DNA of 64,000 nt from CAYVVD01 sp964454975 (GCA_964454975.1 CAYVVD010000018.1:7736-71735); one strand, 5' to 3'; positions 1 to 8,867 are shown, counted from the first letter of the stretch. Notes: generated by a model not told the origin, from the letters alone. Translations and numbers: made by a program.

Positions 1-116
1 ATGATGATAAAATCCCCGTCTTTCCAAACAGCTTTGTTGCAGACCGGTGGTTTCAAAAATTCCCTGTTTTCATCTATCCATTTTTGAAAATTTAGCGGTG
101 TTACAATTTGTGACAT
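1..116 (-). CDS. nbaC: 3-hydroxyanthranilate 3,4-dioxygenase, N-terminal fragment
   Basis: Only the first 38 codons are in the window; the gene continues beyond the left edge. The translation begins MSQIVTPLNFQKWIDENR and then reads LKPPVCNKAVWKDGDFII. This is the conserved start of 3-hydroxyanthranilate 3,4-dioxygenase, a cupin Fe(II) enzyme that opens the ring of 3-hydroxyanthranilate to 2-amino-3-carboxymuconate semialdehyde. The metal ligands lie further downstream and cannot be checked. It follows the RidA-type gene by 4 bases on the same strand, in an operon that also encodes tryptophan dioxygenase and a semialdehyde dehydrogenase, which supports the assignment. The symbol follows the Pseudomonas nba pathway and is given by analogy. 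Confidence 0.85.
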   Translation of the reverse strand, partial: MSQIVTPLNFQKWIDENREFLKPPVCNKAVWKDGDFII

Positions 117-120
117 ATAT

Positions 121-540
121 CTAATCCTCCACTATTGCTATACATTTTAATTCGATCGCTATTGGAGTCGGCAGGCAGTTAATTTCGACTGTTGTTCTGC
201 ACGGTTTATTGTCTTTGAAATATTCAGCATAAACCCTGTTATAAATAGGGAAATCATCTTTCATATTAATCAGGAAGACAGTAACATCTACCAACTTATC
301 CCAGGAAGAACCTGCATCTTCAAGAATGAGTCGTACATTTTTGAAGACAGAATGGCATTGCTTCTCGATATCATAAGATAAAATAATTCCACTTTCATCC
401 AGTACCACACCCGGTATTTGCTTTGTACCCCTTTCCCGGGGACCAACTCCTGACAGAAAAAGTAAATTACCCACCCTCCTTGCGTGAGGGTACAGTCCAA
501 CCGGTTCGGGTGCTTTATCTGATTCAATAATCTGACTCAT
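121..540 (-). CDS. RidA-family protein, probable 2-aminomuconate deaminase
   Basis: A 139-residue RidA/YjgF/YER057c-family protein. The family substrate-binding arginine is visible in PCRTTVE (Arg115), and the conserved acidic residue near the C-terminus is Glu130. RidA proteins hydrolyse imines or enamines. Members placed in kynurenine meta-cleavage operons act as 2-aminomuconate deaminases, releasing ammonium from 2-aminomuconate. Here the gene sits 3 bases after the semialdehyde dehydrogenase and 4 bases before the 3-hydroxyanthranilate dioxygenase, so the specific role is inferred from context and a general RidA role cannot be excluded. Family membership is secure; the substrate is probable. 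Confidence 0.85.
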   Translation of the reverse strand: MSQIIESDKAPEPVGLYPHARRVGNLLFLSGVGPRERGTKQIPGVVLDESGIILSYDIEKQCHSVFKNVRLILEDAGSSWDKLVDVTVFLINMKDDFPIYNRVYAEYFKDNKPCRTTVEINCLPTPIAIELKCIAIVED

Positions 541-543
541 ATT

Positions 544-1992
544 CTAATTGATTTTTATACATACATTTTTAGCTTCAGTGAAAAACCTGAGTGCTTCAAA
601 CCCTCCTTCGCGCCCAACACCAGAGTTCTTCATGCCGCCGAAGGGTGTTCTTAAATCCCGAAGCAGCCAGCAATTTACCCAAACGATTCCTGCTTCAATT
701 TCTCCGGCCATTTTATGCGCACGGTTAAGATTATTAGTCCAGATTGTAGCAGAGAGTCCGTAATCAGTCACATTTGCATATAGAAGTACTTCTTCTTCTG
801 TTTCAAATGGCATTATCGTTACAACCGGACCGAAAATCTCTTCCATGTTAGTCCTGCAGTTAAATGGCAGGCCCTCAATTATTGTTGGCTCAACAAACCA
901 GCCTTCGGCACATCGCCCTTGGAGAAATTTCCTTTTGCCGCCGCAAAGAACTCTTCCACCTTCCTGCTGAGCAAGTTCAATGTATGAGAGGATTTTATTC
1001 ATGTGCTGTTCTGAAACAACAGCGCCGAGCCTTGCTTCATCAGTCAATGGATCAGCAATGGTCAAGTGTTTAGCCCTTTCTACAAAGTCATTCCGGAATC
1101 TTTCGTAGATTGACGATTCAACAAAAATCCGCGAACCACAAAGGCATATCTGCCCCTGGTTTGCAAATGAAGACTGAACCGTGGTTTTCAGGGCCTTTTC
1201 ATAATCACAATCTGCAAAGATAATGTTTGGATTTTTGCCGCCCAGCTCAAGAGATAACTTTTTGAATTTTGGGGCTGCAGAAACAGCTATTTTCTCACCT
1301 GTCGTTGTTCCCCCGGTAAAGGAAATCGCTTTTACATCCTGGTTATCCACAATAGCCTGTCCTGTAGAATGGCCGAAACCATGGACAATGTTAAGCACAC
1401 CTGGCGGAAGCCCTGTTTCAATGCAAAGTTCCGACAGCCTGAATGCTGTCATAGGTGTTAATTCCGATGGCTTTGCAACGACACAATTTCCTGTAGCAAG
1501 CGCAGGCGCAATTTTCCATGTGAATAAGTAAAGAGGTAAATTCCAGGGTGAAATACATCCCACAACACCTAATGGCTGCCGCAATGTATAATTAATTGCT
1601 TCTCCCCTCATTTCGTGCAATTCCGACGCGAATTGCATTATCGCTGTTGCAAAAAATTTGAAGTTACTTTCTGCACGTGGAATATCAACTCTGTGTGCAA
1701 GTTTCAGGGGTTTGCCATTGTCAACTGATTCATCACGAGCCAGGCTATCTAAATTAAGCCGGATATTGTATGCAATATTTGCAAGGAAATCATGCCGGGC
1801 TTCGTTTGACAAGTTTGACCATATTGGAAATGCATTTTTTGCTGCTGCAACGGCAAGTGCGACATCCCCGGCATCAGAATCAGGTACTGATGAATACACC
1901 CTTCCAGTTGCCGGCTCGTAATTATCAAAGTGTTGCCCATTGACAGGAGGAATCAACTCACCGTTTATATAATTAAACAGTTTTATAGGCAT
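544..1992 (-). CDS. Aldehyde dehydrogenase, probable 2-aminomuconic 6-semialdehyde dehydrogenase
   Basis: A 482-residue NAD-dependent aldehyde dehydrogenase of normal family length. The oxyanion-hole asparagine is in SPWNLPL (about residue 151), the general base Glu249 is in LELGGKN, and the catalytic cysteine is Cys283 in NQGQICLCG. The closest functional group by sequence character is the 2-hydroxymuconic/2-aminomuconic semialdehyde dehydrogenase class. Neighbouring tryptophan dioxygenase, RidA and 3-hydroxyanthranilate dioxygenase genes make aminomuconate semialdehyde the likely substrate, giving 2-aminomuconate. The start overlaps the end of the upstream SDR gene by 10 bases, which suggests translational coupling. 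The decarboxylase (ACMSD) expected between the dioxygenase and this step is not in the window and may lie to the left. Confidence 0.88.
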   Translation of the reverse strand: MPIKLFNYINGELIPPVNGQHFDNYEPATGRVYSSVPDSDAGDVALAVAAAKNAFPIWSNLSNEARHDFLANIAYNIRLNLDSLARDESVDNGKPLKLAHRVDIPRAESNFKFFATAIMQFASELHEMRGEAINYTLRQPLGVVGCISPWNLPLYLFTWKIAPALATGNCVVAKPSELTPMTAFRLSELCIETGLPPGVLNIVHGFGHSTGQAIVDNQDVKAISFTGGTTTGEKIAVSAAPKFKKLSLELGGKNPNIIFADCDYEKALKTTVQSSFANQGQICLCGSRIFVESSIYERFRNDFVERAKHLTIADPLTDEARLGAVVSEQHMNKILSYIELAQQEGGRVLCGGKRKFLQGRCAEGWFVEPTIIEGLPFNCRTNMEEIFGPVVTIMPFETEEEVLLYANVTDYGLSATIWTNNLNRAHKMAGEIEAGIVWVNCWLLRDLRTPFGGMKNSGVGREGGFEALRFFTEAKNVCIKIN

Positions 1993-2774
1993 GACAGCCT
2001 CCCACCGTCAACGGGAAGATTTATTCCGTTGATATAAGAAGCCGCAGGGCTTGCAAGAAATGCAACTGCAAATGCAATCTCTTCCGGCTTGCCGAACCTG
2101 CAGGCAGGTATTGTTTCTTTCATTTTATTTTCTATATCTATTATCGTTTTGCCTTCCTTTTGAGCTTTAACCTCAATAAGCGATTTCAATCTTCCGGTTT
2201 CTGTAGCCCCCGGAAGCACATTGTTTACAGTTATACCATATTTACCTAATTCGTTTGATAGAGTCTTCGCCCATGCAGCAACTGCCCAACGTGTAGTGTT
2301 GGAAACTCCCAATCCCTTAATCGGCTCTTTAACTGAAGTGGATATTATATTGATAAATCTCCCGTATCCCGCTTCCTTCATTCCACTAAGGCAAGCCTGC
2401 ATAATCAGGTGATTACATTTCAGATGCATTGAAAGAGCTTTTTCAAATTCGCTTATTTCCGCTTCATTTATCAGTCCGCCCTTCGGGCCACCCGTGTTAT
2501 TAATAACAATGTGAATCGGGTCTTTTTCATCAATATAAGATTTAGCCTGCACTTCAACTTCAGCGGGCTTTGAAAAATCAGCAACCAGGTAACTATGATT
2601 AGAATCTCCTTTAACCGGTAATTCCGTAATTGTTTCTTTCAAAGCTGTTTCATTTCTTGCAATTAGAACAACAGACGCACCAAGCCCTGCAAGTTCAAAT
2701 GCCACGGCCCTGCCTATCCCATGCGTGCTTCCACCAACAAGGGCGGTCTTTCCGGCTAATGATAAATCCATCAT
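1983..2774 (-). CDS. Non-canonical short-chain dehydrogenase/reductase (catalytic Tyr and Lys replaced)
   Basis: A 263-residue SDR-fold protein. The N-terminal dinucleotide motif is GGSTHGIG (residues 14-21), and NNTGGP stands at 92-97 where classical enzymes have NNAG. The catalytic serine is kept (Ser145 in INIISTS). The classical YxxxK dyad is not: the aligned stretch is SNTTR (158-162), placing Ser where Tyr is expected and Arg where Lys is expected. This resembles the beta-ketoacyl-reductase-like SDR subgroup that lacks a perfect catalytic tetrad. It overlaps tryptophan dioxygenase by 4 bases (ATGA) and the aldehyde dehydrogenase by 10 bases, so it is embedded in the kynurenine pathway operon. 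Its reaction is unknown. Confidence 0.85.
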   Translation of the reverse strand: MMDLSLAGKTALVGGSTHGIGRAVAFELAGLGASVVLIARNETALKETITELPVKGDSNHSYLVADFSKPAEVEVQAKSYIDEKDPIHIVINNTGGPKGGLINEAEISEFEKALSMHLKCNHLIMQACLSGMKEAGYGRFINIISTSVKEPIKGLGVSNTTRWAVAAWAKTLSNELGKYGITVNNVLPGATETGRLKSLIEVKAQKEGKTIIDIENKMKETIPACRFGKPEEIAFAVAFLASPAASYINGINLPVDGGRLSCL

Positions 2775-3868
2775 TCCCCTGCCTGCCCTTCGTTGTAATA
2801 AAAGCCAAGAGTCTTTTTTACTTCTTCAGGCAGTTCCGGAAGTCCATCCCTGGATATCAATAAAGTAGAAATATTGTGAAAATCCCTGAAGATATAGTGT
2901 TTTGCTACTGTTTCCTTTAAATAATCATAGCCTGAAGAACCTCCTGTACCCATTTTCCTGCCGAGCATGCGCATTACCATCTGAGAATGCCTGAAGCGCC
3001 ACATTGCAAGGGATTCATCAATGTCAAGAAGCTTTTCTATTAGCTTATAGGGCATGTGAAAAATCGGCTCATCCCTATAAAGCGAAATAAGCAATGCTGC
3101 CATTGTTGCCCTGTAAGAAAGGCGGTTGCAGCCATCATTGGAGGCATTATTAAACTCGTCTTCGTCCAACATTTTCAGGAATTTATTTTCAGCTTCGTCG
3201 AGCGCCATTGAACGCGTAATTTTTTCTTCTTCTGATAAGAAGGAATTTTTTATTGATTCGCGTTCTTTATTTATTAGATTCAGGGCTGATTTTTGATATT
3301 CGTTCACAAATATAAAATCCCTGAATGCAAGGAAGGGTGTCCTTTCAAGCCATTTTTCCACAAGCTGGAAAAGTGACTTCCGCCTTTCGAGTTCCTGTAT
3401 CTTCTTCCTTTCCTCATCAGTCAGAATTGAATCATATTGATTCTGGTTGTATTTCAATCTTTTATCCCGTTCGAGCCCAAGAGTGACTTCAAGCTGCCTG
3501 AACTGGAAGCTCTGAAAACCGCTGGCAGGAAAAAGGTAATTCCGGAATTCCAGGAAATCAAGCGATGTCATTGTTTCCAGCACCCTGATCTGGCTAACGA
3601 GTATATCCAGTATTTCTATGACTCGTTTTAGCTTATCAACAGAGTTATAAATTGTTCTTTCATCAATAAAACTACTGTGGAATTTCCTTACTACCCAGTC
3701 AACCTCATGCAAAATTTGCTTGAACCAAAGCTCATAAGTCTGATGAATGATGATAAACAGCATCTCGTCGTGGGCAGGTTTTCCAGCTTTTACACTCATA
3801 AGTTCCTGGGAATTAAGAACTTTATCGAGCTGAAGATAATCACCGTATGTAATTGCTTTTTTATTCAT
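2771..3868 (-). CDS. kynA: Tryptophan 2,3-dioxygenase
   Basis: This haem enzyme cleaves the indole ring of L-tryptophan with O2 to N-formylkynurenine, the entry step of the operon. The 365-residue product carries the TDO signatures: an N-terminal region with YxxYLxL-like spacing, HQTYELWFKQI with active-site His42, FRNYLFPASGFQSFQFR (Arg109), the proximal haem ligand His294 in WRFRHSQMVMRMLG, and the tryptophan-binding GTGGSSGYDYL loop at about 308-317. It is longer than typical bacterial TDOs of about 280-300 residues, because of an extra helical segment around residues 140-235 as in eukaryotic-type TDOs. It is the first gene of the leftward operon and is divergent from the gene at 4008. Confidence 0.95.
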   Translation of the reverse strand: MNKKAITYGDYLQLDKVLNSQELMSVKAGKPAHDEMLFIIIHQTYELWFKQILHEVDWVVRKFHSSFIDERTIYNSVDKLKRVIEILDILVSQIRVLETMTSLDFLEFRNYLFPASGFQSFQFRQLEVTLGLERDKRLKYNQNQYDSILTDEERKKIQELERRKSLFQLVEKWLERTPFLAFRDFIFVNEYQKSALNLINKERESIKNSFLSEEEKITRSMALDEAENKFLKMLDEDEFNNASNDGCNRLSYRATMAALLISLYRDEPIFHMPYKLIEKLLDIDESLAMWRFRHSQMVMRMLGRKMGTGGSSGYDYLKETVAKHYIFRDFHNISTLLISRDGLPELPEEVKKTLGFYYNEGQAGE

Positions 3869-4007
3869 TTAATTGCTCAGGATTTGAGAATCTCAATTTT
3901 ATAAAATAATTAGCTGAAAATAAAATTATAATTAACCGGAGTTAATAATCAGGAATTAATTTTTATGCTATATTTAGTATTGATTACAGGAATTAAAAAA
4001 GTTTAAA

Positions 4008-5783
4008 ATGATAATCCTTCTACTATTCATTATCATCTCTGCATACGCCCTGGCAGGCGACTTTTTCTACGAATCAATAGATGTTGACATCACTCAATTT
4101 GATGATGGCACAATAGAGAAAGTGGTGACAAAAACAATCATTATTACCGCTGACAAAGTAGTGTACTCTGATACTGTAATTGTAAATACCGATTACCAGG
4201 AATATAGAATTGAAGACTTTAGTGTTATTCAACCAAATACAGAACGCCCAAAACCTTGGTCATTAATGGGTTCTGTAAGGGAAAAGCAATTTACATGGTG
4301 GAACGGAAATTACAAGTCTATCAGCAGGATGTTTGTAATTTCTGATACATTAGAAAAGGGAATGACATTCCTTCTTCAATACAAGATCACAAGCAAACCA
4401 GAATATTTAGACGGTTTTGCGGAAAAGTTGATAGTTGGTAAGCCTGATTCAATAGCCAAATTTACTGTCAAAATAAACATCCCGTCCCAGAGCAGGCTAA
4501 GCATAAACCTGACAAAAAAATACCAAAAGTTAAAAAAGACGCTAATGCATGATAACGAGATATACGAATGGGAATTTAAAGGCCTGCCTGCCATTCCTTA
4601 TGAACCTATGCAGCCCGAACCTGAGGAATTTGTTCCTACGCTTTATATTAGTTCAATAAGCAAAGAAGTGGCAAACAGGTTTCTTAATAACAATGAATTT
4701 TTTGAGTTAAATGATGTAATAAAATCTAAGGTTGACTCAATTACCATGGGAATAATCAGTGATTTTGAAAAAGCATACAAAATCCGGGAATTCCTATTAA
4801 ACAGGATACAGTTTGAGGAGATATCACCTCTTCTTTTTGCATTTAAGCCTCAAAATGCCGAAGAAACATACGAATTAATGAGTGGTTCAGAGTTAGACTT
4901 ATTAGTTATTTGCGCTGCAATGTGCAGGCACGCCGGAGTAAAAGCCTATCCTGTTCTCGGAGCAATCTCAAACTCTGCAAGCAAGGACTTCAATAATTTC
5001 GCCCAGTTTGATAAGCCGGCAATCCTAATTAGCAATGATGAAGCAATGAACAGGTGGTTTATATTCACTCCGGATGTGAATCAGCCTGTGCGCCTGCCAA
5101 ATGACTTCCTTGCAAAGCCAATGCTTGTTTATGGAGGAGGAGAAGATTACTCTGTTGAATTACTGCCATCAAGAAAAATTGATTACCTCGAAACAAAATC
5201 AATAATCAATATTAAAGAGAATGACTCAATTGATGCAAGCATCCAAATTCTTGCCCGGGGTGCATACGCAGGATCTATTGTTGATTATATATCAGACGAT
5301 TTATTTGATAACAAACTTTATATATCCGGTTACGACTGTGAACTATCAGACCAATTACTTTTAATTGAAGATATGTCAGCCAAACCGATGCAATTTGATT
5401 GCAGCTATACAAACAATAGTCACATCAAAAATAAAAATTTAAACCTGCCCGAGTTCTTTACTTCGTTCTCAAAACCATTGGAACTGAAAGAATCATCAAT
5501 AAGAAAAACACCCGTAAGGCTGCTTTGGTTCATAAATGAAAAACATGAATATAAAATTAGTTTCCTGGATAGTTTTAAACCGGAAATTAAAATTGAAAGT
5601 GACAGCATTGAAAATAATATTGGGATTGCAAAAGTCTCAGTAACCAAAACTGCAAATGATGTTTCAATAAAGAAGCAATTGAGAATTTTTAATGATCAAA
5701 TTGAGCCTGAAAGATTCCCGGAATTTGTGAATTTATTAAATTTATATTTTTCGGTAAAAGATAGTATTAAATTTAAAGAATAG
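4008..5783 (+). CDS. Secreted DUF3857/transglutaminase-like protein lacking catalytic residues
   Basis: A 591-residue protein with an N-terminal signal peptide (hydrophobic residues 2-16, cleavage near ALAG). A beta-rich first half looks like a DUF3857 domain (about 25-205), followed by a transglutaminase-like core (about 220-370). In active relatives the core contains a G-x-C-x-D motif. Here the equivalent is GSELD (293-297), with Glu295 where the nucleophilic Cys should be, and the usual FNH segment reads QFDKPAIL with no His. The protein therefore probably has a structural or binding role in the periplasm or at the cell surface. It ends 1 base before trhO. The domain assignment is moderate because it rests on remote similarity. 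Confidence 0.7.
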   Translation: MIILLLFIIISAYALAGDFFYESIDVDITQFDDGTIEKVVTKTIIITADKVVYSDTVIVNTDYQEYRIEDFSVIQPNTERPKPWSLMGSVREKQFTWWNGNYKSISRMFVISDTLEKGMTFLLQYKITSKPEYLDGFAEKLIVGKPDSIAKFTVKINIPSQSRLSINLTKKYQKLKKTLMHDNEIYEWEFKGLPAIPYEPMQPEPEEFVPTLYISSISKEVANRFLNNNEFFELNDVIKSKVDSITMGIISDFEKAYKIREFLLNRIQFEEISPLLFAFKPQNAEETYELMSGSELDLLVICAAMCRHAGVKAYPVLGAISNSASKDFNNFAQFDKPAILISNDEAMNRWFIFTPDVNQPVRLPNDFLAKPMLVYGGGEDYSVELLPSRKIDYLETKSIINIKENDSIDASIQILARGAYAGSIVDYISDDLFDNKLYISGYDCELSDQLLLIEDMSAKPMQFDCSYTNNSHIKNKNLNLPEFFTSFSKPLELKESSIRKTPVRLLWFINEKHEYKISFLDSFKPEIKIESDSIENNIGIAKVSVTKTANDVSIKKQLRIFNDQIEPERFPEFVNLLNLYFSVKDSIKFKE

Positions 5784-5784
5784 G

Positions 5785-6888
5785 ATGATGAGTAAACACA
5801 AGACGGAATATCAGTTACTTACTTATTACAAATTTGTTGATATTGAAAAACCTAAAGAAGAAGTTGACGACCACAGGCAGTTTTGCGTAGATGTTGGCCT
5901 TCGGGGCAGGATATATATTGGCGAAGAAGGAATTAACGGAACAATTACCGGAAATATCGGCCAGTTAAAAGCATATAGATTGTATTTGAAAAGTAACCCT
6001 TATTACGAAAGCATCCCCGACATTGACGAAAAGGCCACTCCAGTTGACGGCCACAAATTCAAGAAAATGATTGTCCGGTACAGGAAAGAAATCGTTGCCC
6101 TGGGAGAAATATACCGTGCTAATGATATCGTTAAAAGCATGCATAGTATGAATTCAGAACAATTCAAGGAGATTCTTGATTCAGAAGATGACTCCTGGGT
6201 AATTCTCGACATGCGAAATATATACGAGTACCGCCTTGGTCATTTCAAAAATGCGATCCCTGCAGGAACGGTTCAGTTTCGTGAATTGAAAGATACGCTT
6301 GAGTTATACAAGCAAAAGTTCGCCGACAAAAAAATAGCAATGTACTGCACAGGTGGGATCAGGTGCGAAAAAGCAGGTGTACTTCTAGAAAAATCAGGTC
6401 TCGAGGGAGTTTACCAGCTTGATGGTGGTGTTGTAAAATATGTTAATAAATACAATGACGGTAACTGGGAAGGTAATTTATATACATTTGATGACAGGAT
6501 CAGCACCTATGTCGGAGATGAAGAAACGCACACTATAATCGGAGAGTGCCACTTCACAGGTGAAAAAGCTGAGAATTTCTATAATTGCAGGTATGGGCCG
6601 TGCAACAGGCAATACATTGCCATTGAAAAAGAATATAGGAAATACAAGGGTTTTTGCAGTGAAGAGTGTTACAACAGTGCATTTAATGACTTACTTGTAA
6701 GAAATTGGAAATATGATAATTATAATTACAAAGAACTTCGAGGAAGGATAAAAAACAAGCCTGAGTTGAAAGAGGAAATAAGTGCTTTTATCCGCATTGA
6801 AATATGCAAAGGAATGGACGACGTAATCTTTAACCATAAAAAACCAGTAGATGAACCATCACTTCATGAACTATTAAATGAAATTTAA
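5785..6888 (+). CDS. trhO: tRNA uridine(34) hydroxylase / rhodanese-like protein TrhO
   Basis: A 367-residue member of the YceA/TrhO family, which catalyses oxygen-dependent 5-hydroxylation of U34 in tRNA. Visible are the N-terminal acylphosphatase-like domain ending in GEEGINGTITG (47-57), the central rhodanese domain with its active-site cysteine in MYCTGGIRC (Cys188 and Cys194), and a cysteine-rich C-terminal segment. That segment (GECHFTG, NCRYGPCNRQYI, FCSEEC) may bind metal. The length is near the family norm with a modest C-terminal extension. The start follows the upstream stop closely, and either of the two adjacent ATGs at 5785/5788 could be used. The next gene overlaps its end by 11 bases. 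Confidence 0.93.
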   Translation: MMSKHKTEYQLLTYYKFVDIEKPKEEVDDHRQFCVDVGLRGRIYIGEEGINGTITGNIGQLKAYRLYLKSNPYYESIPDIDEKATPVDGHKFKKMIVRYRKEIVALGEIYRANDIVKSMHSMNSEQFKEILDSEDDSWVILDMRNIYEYRLGHFKNAIPAGTVQFRELKDTLELYKQKFADKKIAMYCTGGIRCEKAGVLLEKSGLEGVYQLDGGVVKYVNKYNDGNWEGNLYTFDDRISTYVGDEETHTIIGECHFTGEKAENFYNCRYGPCNRQYIAIEKEYRKYKGFCSEECYNSAFNDLLVRNWKYDNYNYKELRGRIKNKPELKEEISAFIRIEICKGMDDVIFNHKKPVDEPSLHELLNEI

Positions 6889-7843
6889 GGAAAACGATTT
6901 GTCAGGCAGGTTCTACATCTTTATTATTTTAATTGTCGGAATATTTACACACTCTTATTCGAACAACCTCGATTTACGAAAATACGATTCACTGCAATTG
7001 TTTAGTATCTCTTTAGAGGTGATAGCAAAGTCAGGTTCAAGTTTTTATACAAAAGATGGTGATGTGATAAGTGAAAGGGAGAGAGATTCGTCTTATTCAG
7101 AACTTGACGCATCTTATACATTTAATTTTAATTCTTACACTTTTGCAATTGAAGGAAATTATAATATCACACCTAACCTCATTGTGAATGCTTCAATTCC
7201 GTTTTCTTTCTACCAATATAGGGAAACAGATTTTCTTAAAGAATACGATACTGTAACAATTAACGGACAGGACTTTATCAATGATGTTGTTTACAGGAAT
7301 GAATTGCCAGGCATCTCCCTAATCCAAATTGAATACATTGAGGCAGGAGTATCTTATTTTGCAGAGCTGGAGCCGATTAGAGCCGGATTGGGATTTTTTG
7401 CAAGATTTCCTGTAGGTTCTGAAACAGGGATATTAAACTCAAAGGAGGTTTGGTATGACGGGCATACAGAACTAATTTTAGCCGGCGGTATTGAGGCAAT
7501 GGTCAGTACAACATCATTTGGAAATGTTTTGTCAGTTCATAGCAGGAATGAAGGATTTTCTGATCAATTGCTATGGAAACCTTACATAGTATTTAGATCT
7601 GTAGAGAATACAGACTTAATATTAAAAGGAAATTTCGCTTTTAACTTAGGCAATGAAGTGGATTTTATCTACGATCCTAAATATCCGTCGTATGCAGAAA
7701 CTTACAACGAATTAGGTATTGCAGTCTGGCTTGATATAATCGAATCCCTCCAATTTGATCTTGGTTACAACATCCGTCTGGAAGGCCTAAACAGTCTGAA
7801 TCACGGCACATTTTATCTAAAAATAACTTCTCCTTTTGAATAA
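6878..7843 (+). CDS. Putative outer-membrane beta-barrel protein
   Basis: A 321-residue protein I cannot assign to a named family. It has a hydrophobic N-terminal segment (about residues 12-27, FYIFIILIVGIFTHS) typical of a signal peptide. A long run of alternating polar and hydrophobic residues with many Tyr, Phe and Asn follows, including aromatic-flanked strands such as LIVNASIPFSFYQYRE and YTFAIEGNYNITPN. This pattern is typical of outer-membrane barrels. It has no cysteines and no T9SS-type tail. The start overlaps trhO by 11 bases, so it is probably co-transcribed with it. The barrel topology is inferred from composition alone. Confidence 0.6.
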   Translation: MKFKENDLSGRFYIFIILIVGIFTHSYSNNLDLRKYDSLQLFSISLEVIAKSGSSFYTKDGDVISERERDSSYSELDASYTFNFNSYTFAIEGNYNITPNLIVNASIPFSFYQYRETDFLKEYDTVTINGQDFINDVVYRNELPGISLIQIEYIEAGVSYFAELEPIRAGLGFFARFPVGSETGILNSKEVWYDGHTELILAGGIEAMVSTTSFGNVLSVHSRNEGFSDQLLWKPYIVFRSVENTDLILKGNFAFNLGNEVDFIYDPKYPSYAETYNELGIAVWLDIIESLQFDLGYNIRLEGLNSLNHGTFYLKITSPFE

Positions 7844-8023
7844 TCTTAGGCATGTATATTGCTTGCATGTATTTTGTGATTACAATTTAAAATATAATTA
7901 ATCGTTGAAATCACGGTTTATGATTACATTATCTTAATTAAAGTTTAAATGGTAATCATAAGACAAGGCGATATATTCGCAGGCTTTAAAAGTTATGTGT
8001 CACAATAAGGAGTATCTTTACTG

Positions 8024-8788
8024 ATGCTTAATTTAAAAACATGGCAAAGGAAAATTGTCAAAATCAGTTTGATTCTGATGATACCATTTGCTGTGTTTAT
8101 CCTGTTTATTTCAGGATTTACAAGCGCAATTGGTCGCACTCCTGACGTGAAGTCAGCTATTATCAGGAACTGGGACACCTTGTGTGTTGAAGATATTGAC
8201 ATTAGCGATGAATTCAAATTTGAACTTTCCGGAACCGCTTCCCATTACGCACACCGCTTCCACAACAGGAAGACGGCCAACGGCGAGCGCTTTGATATGT
8301 ATGCGGCAACTGCTGCACACAAAAGCCTCCCCTTCGGTACAATACTGAAGGTAACTAACAAACACAATAACCAGGCGACATTGGTAAGAATCAATGACCG
8401 CGGCCCTTATGTGGGAAGAAGGATTATTGATCTGTCTTACTTCGCTGCAGGGGAGATTAAAGGAATGGGCATCCCTAAAGTTAAACTAGAAGGTTTTATG
8501 TTCGACGAAGAAATTGCTGACATGAACCTCATGGACAATTACTATTTTGCTTATTCAACATTTGACCAACCCAGATGTGTACCTGAAGAATCGGTAAATA
8601 TAATCGGAAGCTATGGAGATTTCCATTCAGCATATGAAGGCTATAAAAACATGTTGAATTCCGGAAGATTTGTGTATTTACTGACTCAATCTGTCAATAG
8701 CTCCCAAGAAGTTTTCTACATCGGTTCAATCGAACCAATGGTTGTAATGGAAAAGCAAATTTTGGAGATACCCAACAACAAAATCTGA
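8024..8788 (+). CDS. rlpA: RlpA-family septal ring / double-psi beta-barrel protein
   Basis: A 254-residue protein with one N-terminal membrane segment (about residues 13-33) and a double-psi beta-barrel of the RlpA type at about 68-165. Family hallmarks are GTASHYAHRFHNRKTANGERF, the TAAHKSLPFGTILKVTN strand and VRINDRGPYVGRRIIDLS. In RlpA the conserved His and Asp residues of this barrel support lytic transglycosylase activity on peptidoglycan. The C-terminal 80 residues could be a divergent SPOR-like module (GSYGDFHSAYEGYKNM), but this is weak. It lacks the usual lipobox. A strong terminator follows 30 bases after its stop. Confidence 0.87.
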   Translation: MLNLKTWQRKIVKISLILMIPFAVFILFISGFTSAIGRTPDVKSAIIRNWDTLCVEDIDISDEFKFELSGTASHYAHRFHNRKTANGERFDMYAATAAHKSLPFGTILKVTNKHNNQATLVRINDRGPYVGRRIIDLSYFAAGEIKGMGIPKVKLEGFMFDEEIADMNLMDNYYFAYSTFDQPRCVPEESVNIIGSYGDFHSAYEGYKNMLNSGRFVYLLTQSVNSSQEVFYIGSIEPMVVMEKQILEIPNNKI

Positions 8789-8817
8789 TATTAACATACA
8801 TTAAAATTTAAAAATGT

Positions 8818-8867
8818 GGGCGGTTCACTGGCACAGCCAGCCCTTTGTAACCGCCCTCATTTTTTTT
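8818..8867 (+). terminator. Rho-independent terminator after rlpA
   Basis: An 8-bp GC-rich stem GGGCGGTT (8818-8825) pairs with AACCGCCC (8849-8856). An inner CTGGC/GCCAG hairpin lies in the loop, and a T-rich tract runs to 8867. It ends the rlpA transcript and separates it from the TPR lipoprotein gene. Confidence 0.85.
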
